From DASPHG01 sp963849605 (GTDB lineage Bacteria > Actinomycetota > Thermoleophilia > Solirubrobacterales > Thermoleophilaceae), in NCBI GenBank assembly GCA_963849605.1, contig CAWKHX010000015.1, positions 1,259,195 through 1,323,194 of the forward strand: a stretch of DNA of 64,000 nt, read 5' to 3'. Each line of letters starts with the position of its first letter. Position 1 is the first letter of the stretch. Below are positions 48,727 through 57,587 of this stretch, piece by piece. The translations under genes and the position numbers were made by a program. The notes under the pieces are model-generated. The model ran no database searches and was not told where the DNA came from. It saw nothing but the letters and a program-made list of their open reading frames with translations.

Positions 48727-49740
48727 CTAGCCGAAGTGCCGATAGAGCGCGCCCAACAGTCGTCCAACGCCCGGCGGCGAATGGCGGATCACGGGCGCGA
48801 GCAGCTGCTGCACGCGCGACCCGTCCCCGCTCGGGGTCTCCATCCCGGCGTAGGTGTGGTGCAGCGCGAGCTCGTCGGCGCCCCAGTCGCGCTTGAACTG
48901 CTTGAGCCCCTCCTGCTCGAGGTCGGTGCGGCCGAAGTCGAGCTCGCGCAGCCCGTTCTCGCACGCCCAGCGGATGACCTCGGCGAAGAGGAGGTTGTTC
49001 GGACGGCGCGCGAGCGCCGAGCGGTCGGAGGCGCCGTACTTGTAGATCAGGTGGCCGCGCAGCTGGAGGAAAACGGCGGCCGCGACCGGCTCGCCGCCGT
49101 CGCTCACGAGCGCGACGAAGCCGTGCCCGCGCTCGAACAGCCCCCGGAGCCCGTCGATGAACCGCTTCGGCTGCGTCGGGACGCCCTGGTGCCTGCGGGT
49201 TTGCAGGTGGAGCTTGTAGAAGGCGTCCAGCGCCGCCGCGTCGGTGCGGCGCTCGAACACGAGGCCCTCGCGGCGCGCCTTGGCGACTCCGCGCCGGATG
49301 CCGCTGCTCGCACGGCGCGCGACGGCGTCGGCGTCCGGCTCGAGCTGCAGCGTGTGGCGCCAGTAGCTATGCACCGTCTTACCGAGCCCGTCCATCCGCC
49401 AGCGCACCTCGAGCCCGAGCCCGGTCGCGCGCCGGTGCTCGTCCACCGCGTGTGCGAGCTCGTCCTCGGGTGCCCCGTCGGTCAGCGGCGGGCACGCGTC
49501 GGAGAACGGGAGCGCGACGAGGCGCCGCCCGGTCAGGCGGCTCTCCACGCGCGCCCACGGCAGCCCCGCGACCACGCGGCCGGCGTCGTCCACCAGGCAG
49601 GACGCCGCGAAGTCGTACCGGTAGGAGGTCGCCAGGAGACCGAGCCACGCCGGGTGATGGAACATCGTCGCGCCCGAGGCGCGGCCGACGAATTCCTCCC
49701 AGCGGTCGTCGGTACGCGGGTCCAGGAGCTCGGTACGCAT
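48727..49740 (-). CDS. FemAB/GNAT-like acyl- or aminoacyl-transferase 1
   Basis: A 337-residue protein with two GNAT-like halves. The C-terminal half has the FemAB/BioF2-type motifs VALVSDGGEPVAAAVFLQLRGHLIYKYGASD (about residues 228-258) and LRELDFGRTDLEQEGLKQFKRDWGA; the N-terminal half begins RTDDRWEEFVGRASGATMFHHPAWLGLL. Peptidoglycan-bridge FemX proteins use aminoacyl-tRNA; polysaccharide-cluster members may decorate glycans with amino acids or acyl groups. No tRNA-binding coiled-coil arm is present. Divergent from its paralogue across 24 bases, so a bidirectional promoter is likely. Confidence 0.82.
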   Translation of the reverse strand: MRTELLDPRTDDRWEEFVGRASGATMFHHPAWLGLLATSYRYDFAASCLVDDAGRVVAGLPWARVESRLTGRRLVALPFSDACPPLTDGAPEDELAHAVDEHRRATGLGLEVRWRMDGLGKTVHSYWRHTLQLEPDADAVARRASSGIRRGVAKARREGLVFERRTDAAALDAFYKLHLQTRRHQGVPTQPKRFIDGLRGLFERGHGFVALVSDGGEPVAAAVFLQLRGHLIYKYGASDRSALARRPNNLLFAEVIRWACENGLRELDFGRTDLEQEGLKQFKRDWGADELALHHTYAGMETPSGDGSRVQQLLAPVIRHSPPGVGRLLGALYRHFG

Positions 49741-49750
49741 ACCGGCGGGG

Positions 49751-49756
49751 TACGCT
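49751..49756 (+). promoter_or_regulatory. Probable -10 element (TACGCT) in the FemAB divergent spacer
   Basis: TACGCT ends 8 bases before the TTG of the second FemAB gene. Read on the other strand the same bases contain TAGCGT, 11 bases before the ATG of the first, so one 24-base spacer may drive both genes. Confidence 0.4.
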
Positions 49757-49764
49757 AGCGGCCG

Positions 49765-50862
49765 TTGTCCGAGGCGCGTGTCAGCGAGATCGAGCCCGGG
49801 TCTGACCCGCGCTGGGATGAATTCGTCGCGGGCCACCCGGACGGCCACGTGTACCTGCACTCGACGTGGCTGCGGTGCCTCGCGGCCGAGTACGAGCGAC
49901 CGCTGATCGGGCTCGCCACCGAGGACGCGGACGGTCGCCTCACCGGCGTGATGCCGCTCGTCGAGACGCGCGGCATGCCGCTGCTGCGGCGCAGCGCAAC
50001 CGTCGGCGCAAGGCTGTCGTCCTTGCCGCGCACCCCGCTGGCAGGTCCGCTCGCGCACGACCGGACGGCGGCTGCGGCGCTGCTCGAGGCGGCCGTGGCG
50101 CGCGCCCGCGAGCGGTCGGGCGCTCGCCTCCAGGTCAAGCGCGCGGCCGCCGATCTCGACGGGCTCGTCGCGGGGGTGGGCGGCGCCCCGTGGCGCGTGT
50201 CGTACGTCCTCCCGCTGCCGGACGACGAGTCGGCACTGCGCTTCGGCAACTCGCGCAACCACGGCCGGATCAAGTGGGCCGTCAACAAGGCGGGCAAGGA
50301 GGGTGTGCGGGTGCGGATCGCCGAGGATTCGGCCGACGTCCGTGCCTGGTACCCGCTCTATCTCAAGACGATGCGCGAGGTGGTCGTCCCGCCGCGCCCG
50401 CTGCGACTCTTCGAGGCGATGTGGAGCGAGATGGCTCCCCAGGGGCTGATGCGGCTGTACGTCGCCGAGCAGGACGGGACCGGCATGATCGCCGGCTCGA
50501 TCGTCCTCGGGATCGGGCGGACGGCCTTCTACGCGTTCAACGGCAGGCTTCGCGATGCCCTCGCACTGCGGCCGAACGAGGTGCTCCAGTGGGAGGCGAT
50601 CCATGACGCCTGCCGGCGCGGCTTCGAGCGCTACGACCTGGGCGAGGTCACCGAGGATCGCGCCGGCCTGTCGGACTTCAAGCGCAAGTGGGGGGCCGAC
50701 GAGGTGCGGCTGCACCGCTACTACCACCCGCCGCCCGAGCCGGATGCGGACGGCGATGTGGGCGAGGGCGGCGTCGTGAGGCGCGTGGCCATGTCGGTGT
50801 GGCCGCGCCTTCCGCTCGCGACCACGCGGCTCGCGGGCGACGTCGCCTACAGGTGGCTGTGA
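49765..50862 (+). CDS. FemAB/GNAT-like acyl- or aminoacyl-transferase 2
   Basis: A 365-residue protein related to the divergent neighbour: SDPRWDEFVAGHPDGHVYLHSTWLRCL at the start, RNHGRIKWAVNKAGKEGVRV in the linker, AEQDGTGMIAGSIVLGIGRTAFYAFNGRL and RYDLGEVTEDRAGLSDFKRKWGADEVRL at the end. The TTG start is the only one that gives the family N-terminus. The stop overlaps the second DegT gene start (GTGA), placing it at the head of a run femAB-degT-GT4. Substrate unknown. Confidence 0.82.
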   Translation: MSEARVSEIEPGSDPRWDEFVAGHPDGHVYLHSTWLRCLAAEYERPLIGLATEDADGRLTGVMPLVETRGMPLLRRSATVGARLSSLPRTPLAGPLAHDRTAAAALLEAAVARARERSGARLQVKRAAADLDGLVAGVGGAPWRVSYVLPLPDDESALRFGNSRNHGRIKWAVNKAGKEGVRVRIAEDSADVRAWYPLYLKTMREVVVPPRPLRLFEAMWSEMAPQGLMRLYVAEQDGTGMIAGSIVLGIGRTAFYAFNGRLRDALALRPNEVLQWEAIHDACRRGFERYDLGEVTEDRAGLSDFKRKWGADEVRLHRYYHPPPEPDADGDVGEGGVVRRVAMSVWPRLPLATTRLAGDVAYRWL

Positions 50863-52100
50863 GGCCCCCGCGCAGGACGGCCCAGCTGGGCGGCACCACG
50901 ACCGCGGGCGATGCGGCGCGCGCGCTCGCCCTGGCCGCGCGGCCGCGCCGCCTGATCGAGGGGCCCGCGATCGAGCGCTACGAGGCCGAGCTCGCGCGCC
51001 GTGTGGGAGCCGGCTTCGCGATCTCGTTCGGCGCGGGGCGCGTCGCGCTGTACGGGATTCTGCGCGAGCTCGGCGTCGGCGAGGACGACGAGGTGATCGT
51101 GCCGCTGCCCACGCACATCGTGGTCACGAACGCCGTCAGCTACCTCGGCGCGAAGCCCGTCTACGCCGACTGCCGCCTCACCGACTTCAACATCGACCCG
51201 GAGGGCCTCACGGCCCTGATCGGCCCGCGCACGAAGGCGATCCTCGTGCAGCACACCTTCGGGATACCGGGAGACATGGAGACGCTGCTGGCGCTCGCGG
51301 CGGAGCACGGCCTGCCGCTGATCGAGGACTGCGTCCACGCGCTCGGCGCGACGTGGCGCGGGCGGCCCGTCGGCGGGATCGGCACAGCGGGGTTCTTCAG
51401 CACCGAGGAGACGAAGATCATCTCGAGCACGATGGGCGGCGCGGGCGTGACGAGCGATCCGCAGCTCGCCGAGGGTCTGCGCGCATTCCAGCGCGAGTGC
51501 CCTATGCCCGCGAGCTCGCTGACAGCGAGGCGACTGGCGAAGCTCGCGCTCTACTACGTGCTCACGCAGTCGCACCTGCACACCGTCACGCGCCCCGCGT
51601 ACGAGGCGCTCGGTGGATACCAGCCGCTGCCGGTCCCGACTTCGGACGCCGAGCTCGCCGGCGAACGGCCCGAGCACTACGAGGAGCGGCTGGCGGCCGG
51701 GCAGGCGGACATCGCCCTGCGCCAGCTCGGGCGACTCGAGGAGAACGTCGCGCACCGCCGCCGGGTCGCGGCCGAGTACGCCGCGCGGCTCGGCCCGATG
51801 GGCTTCAGCGCGCCGGTCGTCGCCGACGATGCCGAGCCCGCGTGGGTGCGTTACCCCGTCCGGGTCGCGGATCGCGACGCCGCGATCGAGACGCTCCGGC
51901 GGCGCACCGTTCCGGGCACCTGGTTCACATCGGTGCAGGAGGAGGCGATCCGCCCGACGCTCAACGGCTACGTCGCGGGTACGTGCCCGAATGCCGAGCG
52001 GGCGGCCCGCGAGCTCGTGAACCTGCCGACGCACCCGCGCGTAAGGGCCAAGGACGTCGTGGCTATCGTCGAGGCGATGTCGAGCGTTTCGCCTGCATGA
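50859..52100 (+). CDS. DegT/DnrJ/EryC1/StrS-like aminotransferase 2
   Basis: A 413-residue PLP-fold protein. The candidate PLP Lys is at residue 186 in GFFSTEETKIISS, with LIEDCVHALGATW as cofactor-binding Asp and SFGAGRVALYGIL as phosphate-binding loop. It differs from the first copy by longer C-terminal helices (EERLAAGQADIALRQLGRLEENVAHRR) typical of the GDP-perosamine/aminotransferase-like branch often next to FemAB or lipid-linked sugar genes. GTG start overlaps the FemAB stop; the stop overlaps the GT4 start (ATGA). Confidence 0.9.
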   Translation: MRPPRRTAQLGGTTTAGDAARALALAARPRRLIEGPAIERYEAELARRVGAGFAISFGAGRVALYGILRELGVGEDDEVIVPLPTHIVVTNAVSYLGAKPVYADCRLTDFNIDPEGLTALIGPRTKAILVQHTFGIPGDMETLLALAAEHGLPLIEDCVHALGATWRGRPVGGIGTAGFFSTEETKIISSTMGGAGVTSDPQLAEGLRAFQRECPMPASSLTARRLAKLALYYVLTQSHLHTVTRPAYEALGGYQPLPVPTSDAELAGERPEHYEERLAAGQADIALRQLGRLEENVAHRRRVAAEYAARLGPMGFSAPVVADDAEPAWVRYPVRVADRDAAIETLRRRTVPGTWFTSVQEEAIRPTLNGYVAGTCPNAERAARELVNLPTHPRVRAKDVVAIVEAMSSVSPA

Positions 52101-53290
52101 GAGTCGCCGTCCTCCGGCAGGGCAACTTCGAGCTCGATCCGCGTGTCCAGCGGGAGGTGCACGCGCTGGTCGAGGCCGGCCATGAGGTGGACGTGATCGC
52201 GCTGCGCCAGCGCGGCCAGCCGTGGCGCGAGCACGACGGGCGGCTGACGATCCGGCGCGTGCCGGCGCCACGCCAGCGCGGCGGCGCCGTCGCCTACCTG
52301 GCCGAGTACGGCCTCTTCTTCGTCATCGCCTTCGCCCTCCTGACGGCGCTCCACATCCGGCGCCGCTACAAGCTCGTCCAGGTGCACACGCTGCCCGACC
52401 CGCTCGTGTTCGCGGCGATCGTGCCGAAGCTGACGGGCGCGCGCGTGATCCTCGACCTGCACGAGTGCATGCCCGAGTTCTTCGCGACCAAGTTCGGCAC
52501 CGATCTCGACCATCCCGCCGTGCGTGCCGTCGCCGCGGCCGAGCAGGCCGCGATCCGATTCGCCGACGTCGCGATCACATGCACCGAGCAGATGCGGGAG
52601 GCGTTCGTCGGCCGCGGCGCCGACCCGGACAAGATCGGCGTCGTGCACAACGGCGCCGAGGAGGACGTCTTCGACCCCGACAGCCACCCGCCGCGCGCTC
52701 GCGACAACGGCAGCTTCACGCTCATCTGCCACGGCTCGGTTGAGGAGCGCTACGGGCTCGACACCGCGATCAAGGCGGTCGCCTCGCTCGCTGACGAGAT
52801 CCCCGAGCTCAAGCTGCGGATCTACGGAAAGGGCTCACAGCTGCGCGAGCTGCGCGAGCTCGCCAACCAGCTCGACGTGCGCGACCGGGTCGAGTTCAAC
52901 GGGAACTGGATCCCGCTCGAGGAGCTCGTGGAGGCGATCGCCGCCGCCGATGCGGGCGTCGTCGCGATGAAGCGCGACGTTTTCCGCGACCTCGTCCACT
53001 GCAACAAGATGTACGACCTGGTCGCGATGCGGCGGCCGGTGATCACGTCGCGCACGCGCTCGGTCGAGGCGTACTTCTCGGACGACGCGTTCCTGTACTT
53101 CACCGCGGAAGATCACGAGGACCTCGCGCGCGCGATCAGGCGGCTGCATGCCGACCCCGCGCTCGGAGAGAAGCTCGTGAAGCGGGCGGGGGAGGAGGTC
53201 GAGCCGTACCGCTGGCCGCGCCAGCGGGAGGTCTACCGGAGCTACGTCCTGTCGACGAGCGGCTCGCGGCCCGCCGACGGCGACGTGTAG
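52097..53290 (+). CDS. Family 4 glycosyltransferase
   Basis: A 397-residue GT-B enzyme. The N-terminal Rossmann half begins LRQGNFELDPRVQREVHALVEAGHEVDVIA; a hydrophobic segment (YLAEYGLFFVIAFALLTALHI) may dock it to the membrane. The C-terminal donor half has VVHNGAEEDVF, LICHGSVEERYGLDTAIKAV and VEAIAAADAGVVAMKRDVF, with the pocket acidic residue in this last region. It would add a sugar to the lipid-linked repeat unit. Its last 49 bases overlap the convergent Wzc-like kinase gene. ATGA coupling to the DegT gene. Confidence 0.92.
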   Translation: MRVAVLRQGNFELDPRVQREVHALVEAGHEVDVIALRQRGQPWREHDGRLTIRRVPAPRQRGGAVAYLAEYGLFFVIAFALLTALHIRRRYKLVQVHTLPDPLVFAAIVPKLTGARVILDLHECMPEFFATKFGTDLDHPAVRAVAAAEQAAIRFADVAITCTEQMREAFVGRGADPDKIGVVHNGAEEDVFDPDSHPPRARDNGSFTLICHGSVEERYGLDTAIKAVASLADEIPELKLRIYGKGSQLRELRELANQLDVRDRVEFNGNWIPLEELVEAIAAADAGVVAMKRDVFRDLVHCNKMYDLVAMRRPVITSRTRSVEAYFSDDAFLYFTAEDHEDLARAIRRLHADPALGEKLVKRAGEEVEPYRWPRQREVYRSYVLSTSGSRPADGDV

Positions 53291-54801
53291 GCGCCGTAGT
53301 AGCCCTCGCCGGGCGAGCCGCCGGTCACGACGACGCCGAGCAAGCGCGCGTCGATGTTCGCGAGCAGGCGCAGTGTGCGGCGGCTGGCGTCGCGCGTCGT
53401 GCGGCCCAGGTACGCGGCCAGCACGACGCCGTCCACAAGGTTCGCGAGCGTCACGGGGTCGTTGACCGTGCCGAGCGGCGGGACGTCCACGAGCACGACG
53501 TCCGCCATCGCGCGCGCGTCCTCGATGACGTGGGTCATCATCGGGCGGGCGAGCAGCGCCTGCGGGTTGGGCGGCACGGGTCCCGCGGGAAGAACGTGGA
53601 AGGTGCGCGTCCGTGCGGACGGCGTGCCGTCGACGCGGCTCAGCGTGCTCGCATCGACCTCGATGAGGGTGCTGTCGACGTCGCTGACGCCGGCGAGCAC
53701 GGTGCTCAGGCCGGCGCCGCGGGCGATCCCGTAGCGCGAGAACGTCGGGCGTCGCAGGTCCGCCTCGATGGCGATCACCCGCAGGTCGAGTGCGGCGAGC
53801 GCGCGCGCCGTGCCGAGCGTCACGCTGGTCTTGCCCTCGGCCGGACCGGGGGAGGTGATCATGATCGACTCGAGCTCCGGCCCGAGCTCGAAGAAGCGCA
53901 GGTTGGTGGCGAGCGCGCTGTAGCCCTCGAACTGCCCGCGGTCCTCGCCGGGCACCACGGTCTGCGAGCGGCGGGCGGGGCGCGGGATCGTCGCGAGGAT
54001 CGGCAGGTGGAACGCGTTCTCCACGTCCTCCTCGTCCTTCAGGCGGCGGTCGATGAACTCGATCCCGACGGCGATCGCGACGGAGAGGCCGAAGCCGAGG
54101 ACGAAGGCGAGGATGCCGTTGAGCAGCGGCTTCGGCTTGGCCGGGTCGGTCGGGACGTCGGCGGTCTCGGCCACCTCGACGCCGCCGCGCTGCGCCGCCG
54201 CGAGGATCTCCAGCTGACGCAGCTGCGCGCGCAGGTCACGGCCCTGCTCGCTCGCCTCCTCCTCCGGGCTGAGCCGGTCGATGTTCGCGCGCGTGACGTC
54301 GGCCGCGTCCTCGAGCTGAGCGCGCACCGTGTCCTGGCGGTACAGCTGGTACTGCTCGGCGAAGCCGTTCGAGATGTCGGCTGCGGTCTGCGGATCCGGG
54401 TCGAGCGCCTTGATGAGGACGATGTCCGAGTTCGACTCGACCTCCGTCGTGACCTTGTCGAGCAGCTCGCCCGTCGAGTAGTCGAGTCCCTCGGCCGCCT
54501 TGACGCGCTCGGCCACGGGCTCGATCTTGATGAGCGACACGAGCGTGTTGCGAGCCGCCTCCGGGTCGTAGTTGATCGGTTGTGCGCTCTGGATGATGTT
54601 GTTGATCGGGTCGCTCTGCGAGAGCACGACGCGCGAGGTGGCCTCGTACTCCTTGGTCTGGGCGAGGCTGAGCGCGACGGCGACCGCGGTGACGACCCCG
54701 GTGAGCAGCAGGATCAGCGGCATGCGCCGCCGGATCGCCTTCAGGTACGCGCCGAGATCGTGCTCGCCGGGCGCGCCGGGCTGTGCTTCGTCGAGTGGCA
54801 T
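53242..54801 (-). CDS. Wzc-like polysaccharide co-polymerase / tyrosine autokinase
   Basis: A 519-residue protein: Wzz-type N-terminal part with two membrane helices (about residues 27-47 and 225-245) flanking a helical extracellular domain, then a CpsD/CapB-type BY-kinase domain with Walker A SPGPAEGKTS, Walker A' IEADLRRP and Walker B VVLVDVPPLG. The C-terminal tail is short, with few Tyr (GYYGAY) rather than a long Tyr cluster. It controls chain length and export of the polymer; the CpsB/CapC phosphatase at the window end is the expected partner. Starts 15 bases after the flippase stop. Confidence 0.92.
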   Translation of the reverse strand: MPLDEAQPGAPGEHDLGAYLKAIRRRMPLILLLTGVVTAVAVALSLAQTKEYEATSRVVLSQSDPINNIIQSAQPINYDPEAARNTLVSLIKIEPVAERVKAAEGLDYSTGELLDKVTTEVESNSDIVLIKALDPDPQTAADISNGFAEQYQLYRQDTVRAQLEDAADVTRANIDRLSPEEEASEQGRDLRAQLRQLEILAAAQRGGVEVAETADVPTDPAKPKPLLNGILAFVLGFGLSVAIAVGIEFIDRRLKDEEDVENAFHLPILATIPRPARRSQTVVPGEDRGQFEGYSALATNLRFFELGPELESIMITSPGPAEGKTSVTLGTARALAALDLRVIAIEADLRRPTFSRYGIARGAGLSTVLAGVSDVDSTLIEVDASTLSRVDGTPSARTRTFHVLPAGPVPPNPQALLARPMMTHVIEDARAMADVVLVDVPPLGTVNDPVTLANLVDGVVLAAYLGRTTRDASRRTLRLLANIDARLLGVVVTGGSPGEGYYGAYTSPSAGREPLVDRT

Positions 54802-54816
54802 GCAGCGGGCTGGAGT

Positions 54817-56277
54817 CTAGGGGTCGCCGGGGCGCTCTCCGCCCCGTACGGTCGACCTGACCTGGCGGACCATCTCCGGCAGGAGGCCGGGCCGGATCAC
54901 GAGCAACACCGCTGTGTACACAGCTGTTCCGCTCGCGAACGCGGCGACGAGCGCCAGCGCAGGACGCGCATCGTCGAGCGCGACGGCGGCGCCGCGCGTG
55001 GCCATCCACGCGACCGCCGCGCCGGCGGCGAGCGGGCTGAGCGCGGCGAGCAGCTCGCGTGGGGGGACGCCGGCGCGCGTGCGCAGCGTCAAGCCGACCG
55101 CCGTGGCGGCGAGCGTGATGTGGCCGAGCATCACCCAGGCGACCGTCGTGATGCTGCCGTGGTCCGCGGCGAGGATCACGCCGACGATGAGCGGGATCGT
55201 CACCAGCCCGCGGACGAAAACGAGCCGCGACTGCTGCTGCAGCGAGTTGAGCAGGGCGCCGAAGGTGGCCTCGAGCGGCTTGACCGCGGCCCAGATCCCA
55301 AGGACGGACAGGGGGCCGATCGTGGCCAGCCATTTGTCGCCGAACAGCGTCTCGACCAGAGGCGCCGCGGCGCCGCTCAGCAGCACGCCGATCCCGAACG
55401 ACACGAGCGCCACGCCGCGCAGGACGCCGTCGAACGAGCGGCGCCACTCCTCGCCGCGCTCGCGCATGCGGGCGAACGTGGGGAAGGTCACCTGGGCGAC
55501 CGGGTCGGCGATCCCGACGTAGGTCAGCTCACCGAAGCGGTACGCCATGCCATAGAAGCCGAGCTGGCCCGCGTTCAGGAATGCGCCGATCGCGAGCCCG
55601 TCGCTCTGCTGCTGGGCGTACTCGAGTGTGTCCTGCGCGAGGAAGCCGCGTCCGCTGCCGGCGAGCCGGCGGGCGATTGCGGCGTCCCATCCCGGCAGGA
55701 CGCGCTCCTTCGCGACGACGATCAGAGCTACGAGGTACGTCACATAGCTCGTGACGTGCGCGATCACGAGGCTCCACACGCCGGCGTCGAGCAGCGCCAG
55801 CGTGAGCGCCACCGTGATGTAGGTGATCGTCTGTACGAGCTTCGTCCTGAGCCGCTTGCCGAACTCGAGCGCGCGCTGGAGTGTGGTTTCGTGGAACCAG
55901 ATCGGCCCGCTCAGGAAGAGACTGCCCGAGACGACGATCAGCAGCTCGTCGAGCTCCGGCTCGTCGAAGAAGTCGGCGATGAGCGGCGACAACGCAATCA
56001 GCACGACGGCGAGCGCGAAGCTGGTGATGATCATCAGCGACAGCGCCGTGCGGCGCGTCTTGATGTCGGCGTCGCGCGCGACGACGAGCGCCGGCCCGAC
56101 GCCCATGTCGTTGAAGATGCTGAGCAGGCTGATCGCGATCGACGTGAGCGCGAAGAGGCCGAAGTCGGACGGCACGAGGATGCGCGCGAGCGCGATCGTC
56201 GCGACCAGGCGCAGCGCCTGGTTGCTCGCGTACGAGAGCATCGAGAGCGGGATCGACCGCCGTGCGCGCGTGTCCAT
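54817..56277 (-). CDS. Wzx-type oligosaccharide flippase
   Basis: A 486-residue MOP-superfamily protein with about 13-14 membrane helices and the typical N-terminus (SMLSYASNQALRLVATIALARILVPSDFGLFAL). FLAQDTLEYAQQQSDGLAIGAFLNAGQLGFYGMAYR is the conserved middle region. It moves the lipid-linked repeat unit across the membrane. The ATG at 56277 shares one base with the stop of the upstream GT4 gene, giving a GT4-flippase-Wzc operon. The frame is open further upstream but overlaps GT4, so that part is not used. Confidence 0.93.
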   Translation of the reverse strand: MDTRARRSIPLSMLSYASNQALRLVATIALARILVPSDFGLFALTSIAISLLSIFNDMGVGPALVVARDADIKTRRTALSLMIITSFALAVVLIALSPLIADFFDEPELDELLIVVSGSLFLSGPIWFHETTLQRALEFGKRLRTKLVQTITYITVALTLALLDAGVWSLVIAHVTSYVTYLVALIVVAKERVLPGWDAAIARRLAGSGRGFLAQDTLEYAQQQSDGLAIGAFLNAGQLGFYGMAYRFGELTYVGIADPVAQVTFPTFARMRERGEEWRRSFDGVLRGVALVSFGIGVLLSGAAAPLVETLFGDKWLATIGPLSVLGIWAAVKPLEATFGALLNSLQQQSRLVFVRGLVTIPLIVGVILAADHGSITTVAWVMLGHITLAATAVGLTLRTRAGVPPRELLAALSPLAAGAAVAWMATRGAAVALDDARPALALVAAFASGTAVYTAVLLVIRPGLLPEMVRQVRSTVRGGERPGDP

Positions 56278-57494
56278 CAGGCGAGCGCCTCGGCGGCGTC
56301 CTGGATGAGGCGCTCGGACTCGCTCCTGTAGCGCGCGACGGACAGTTCCCTCATGCGCGCGTAGGCGCGCTCCGCGCGAGTGGCCGCGGCCTGCGGATCG
56401 CCGAACACTGATGCGAGCGCGGCTGCGCACGCCTGCGAGTCGCCGGGCTCGAATAGCAGCGCGTGCTCGCCGTCCGCGACGGCCTCAGGCACGCCGCCGA
56501 CGCGCGCGGCGACGATCGGGACGCGGGCCAGCCCGGCCTCGATGAGGACGAGCGGGAAGACGTCCCACTCGACCGTCGGGAGCACGATCGCGGCCGCGCC
56601 CGCGAGCGCCCTGACGACGGCCTCCGTGCTCAGCGGCCCGCGGACGTCGATCGCGTCCGCGATGCCGAGCCCGGCGGCGAGCTGCGTGAGGGCGCGCTCC
56701 ATCTCCGGCTTCGCGGCGCCCGCCTGCACGAGTCGTGCCGGGATGCCGTGCTCGCGACGGAGCGCCGCGAGGGCGTGATAGGCGACCTCGATGCCCTTCG
56801 CCGTCGTGACCCGTCCGAGGTAGAGGACCTCGGGCGGCTCCGCGGGGACGCGCTCGAGCGCCGCGAACGCCTCTTCATGCGTCGTGGCCGGGTGGATCGT
56901 CCGCTCGAGCGCGACCTCGGTCCAGTGCGGCAGCGTGACGTGGGCTCGGAGCGCGTCGGATGCCCAAGACACGGCGGCGCGAGCGGGCGCGCCGGGGGCC
57001 AGCCGGAGGGCGGGTAGGCGATTCAGCGATCTGATCGCGGCCGCCCACGGCGCGCGCAGCACGCCCTGCCCGGGCAGGAGGTTCCTCAGGTAGCGGTCGC
57101 CGCGATAGAGCGACTCCGCCATGAACAGCTCGCTGAGGCGGTACACGACCGGCTTGCCCGTTGCGGCGGCCACAAGCGGGGCGGCCTGGGGGATGGCCAC
57201 GCAGTTCGCGACATACACGAGGTCGGGATCGAACGAGCCGAGCACCTCGCGCGTCACCCGCGCGGCGCGCGCTGCGGCCCGCGGTGCGCGCACGGCCTCG
57301 CGCCGCCGCGGCCCGACGTACGGCAACTCGCGGCGCACGCCGGTCTGCGGCCCGACGCCGGCGGCATCGCGCTCCGACGTGAGCACGAGCACCTCGTGCC
57401 GCCCCCGGAGTCCCTCGACGAGCGCATGGGTCTCGCTCTCGTAGCCGCCGAACGCGACCGGCGGATACAGGTCGCTCAGCACGAGGATCCGCAT
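56277..57494 (-). CDS. Family 4 glycosyltransferase 2
   Basis: A 405-residue GT-B enzyme: N-terminal RILVLSDLYPPVAFGGYESETHALVEGL, donor-domain VLYLGRVTTAKGIEVAYHALAAL, and the catalytic E-x7-E region VEWDVFPLVLIEAGLARVPIVAARVGGVPEAV with both Glu present. It should transfer a sugar to the growing repeat unit. The start is ATG 57494 (a GTG six bases upstream is possible). First gene of the GT4-flippase-kinase operon, divergent from the asparagine-synthase-like gene. Confidence 0.93.
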   Translation of the reverse strand: MRILVLSDLYPPVAFGGYESETHALVEGLRGRHEVLVLTSERDAAGVGPQTGVRRELPYVGPRRREAVRAPRAAARAARVTREVLGSFDPDLVYVANCVAIPQAAPLVAAATGKPVVYRLSELFMAESLYRGDRYLRNLLPGQGVLRAPWAAAIRSLNRLPALRLAPGAPARAAVSWASDALRAHVTLPHWTEVALERTIHPATTHEEAFAALERVPAEPPEVLYLGRVTTAKGIEVAYHALAALRREHGIPARLVQAGAAKPEMERALTQLAAGLGIADAIDVRGPLSTEAVVRALAGAAAIVLPTVEWDVFPLVLIEAGLARVPIVAARVGGVPEAVADGEHALLFEPGDSQACAAALASVFGDPQAAATRAERAYARMRELSVARYRSESERLIQDAAEALA

Positions 57495-57574
57495 CGTCAC
57501 CGCGCCCGTCGGCCGTCCGTCACGGCGACGAGGGTACGCGGCGGCCGCGACGCAGTGCCGGGGGACGGGGCGGT

Positions 57575-57580
57575 TAGCGT
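57575..57580 (+). promoter_or_regulatory. Probable -10 element (TAGCGT)
   Basis: TAGCGT ends 7 bases before the GTG of the asparagine-synthase-like gene, the leaderless spacing seen elsewhere. Confidence 0.45.
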
Positions 57581-57587
57581 TCGCCGG

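Noticed and set aside
53530..56331. 933-codon open frame opposite the Wzc-like kinase and flippase genes
   Set aside because: The translation is Arg/Glu/Asp-rich nonsense without domains, and crosses two well-identified genes and an intergenic gap.
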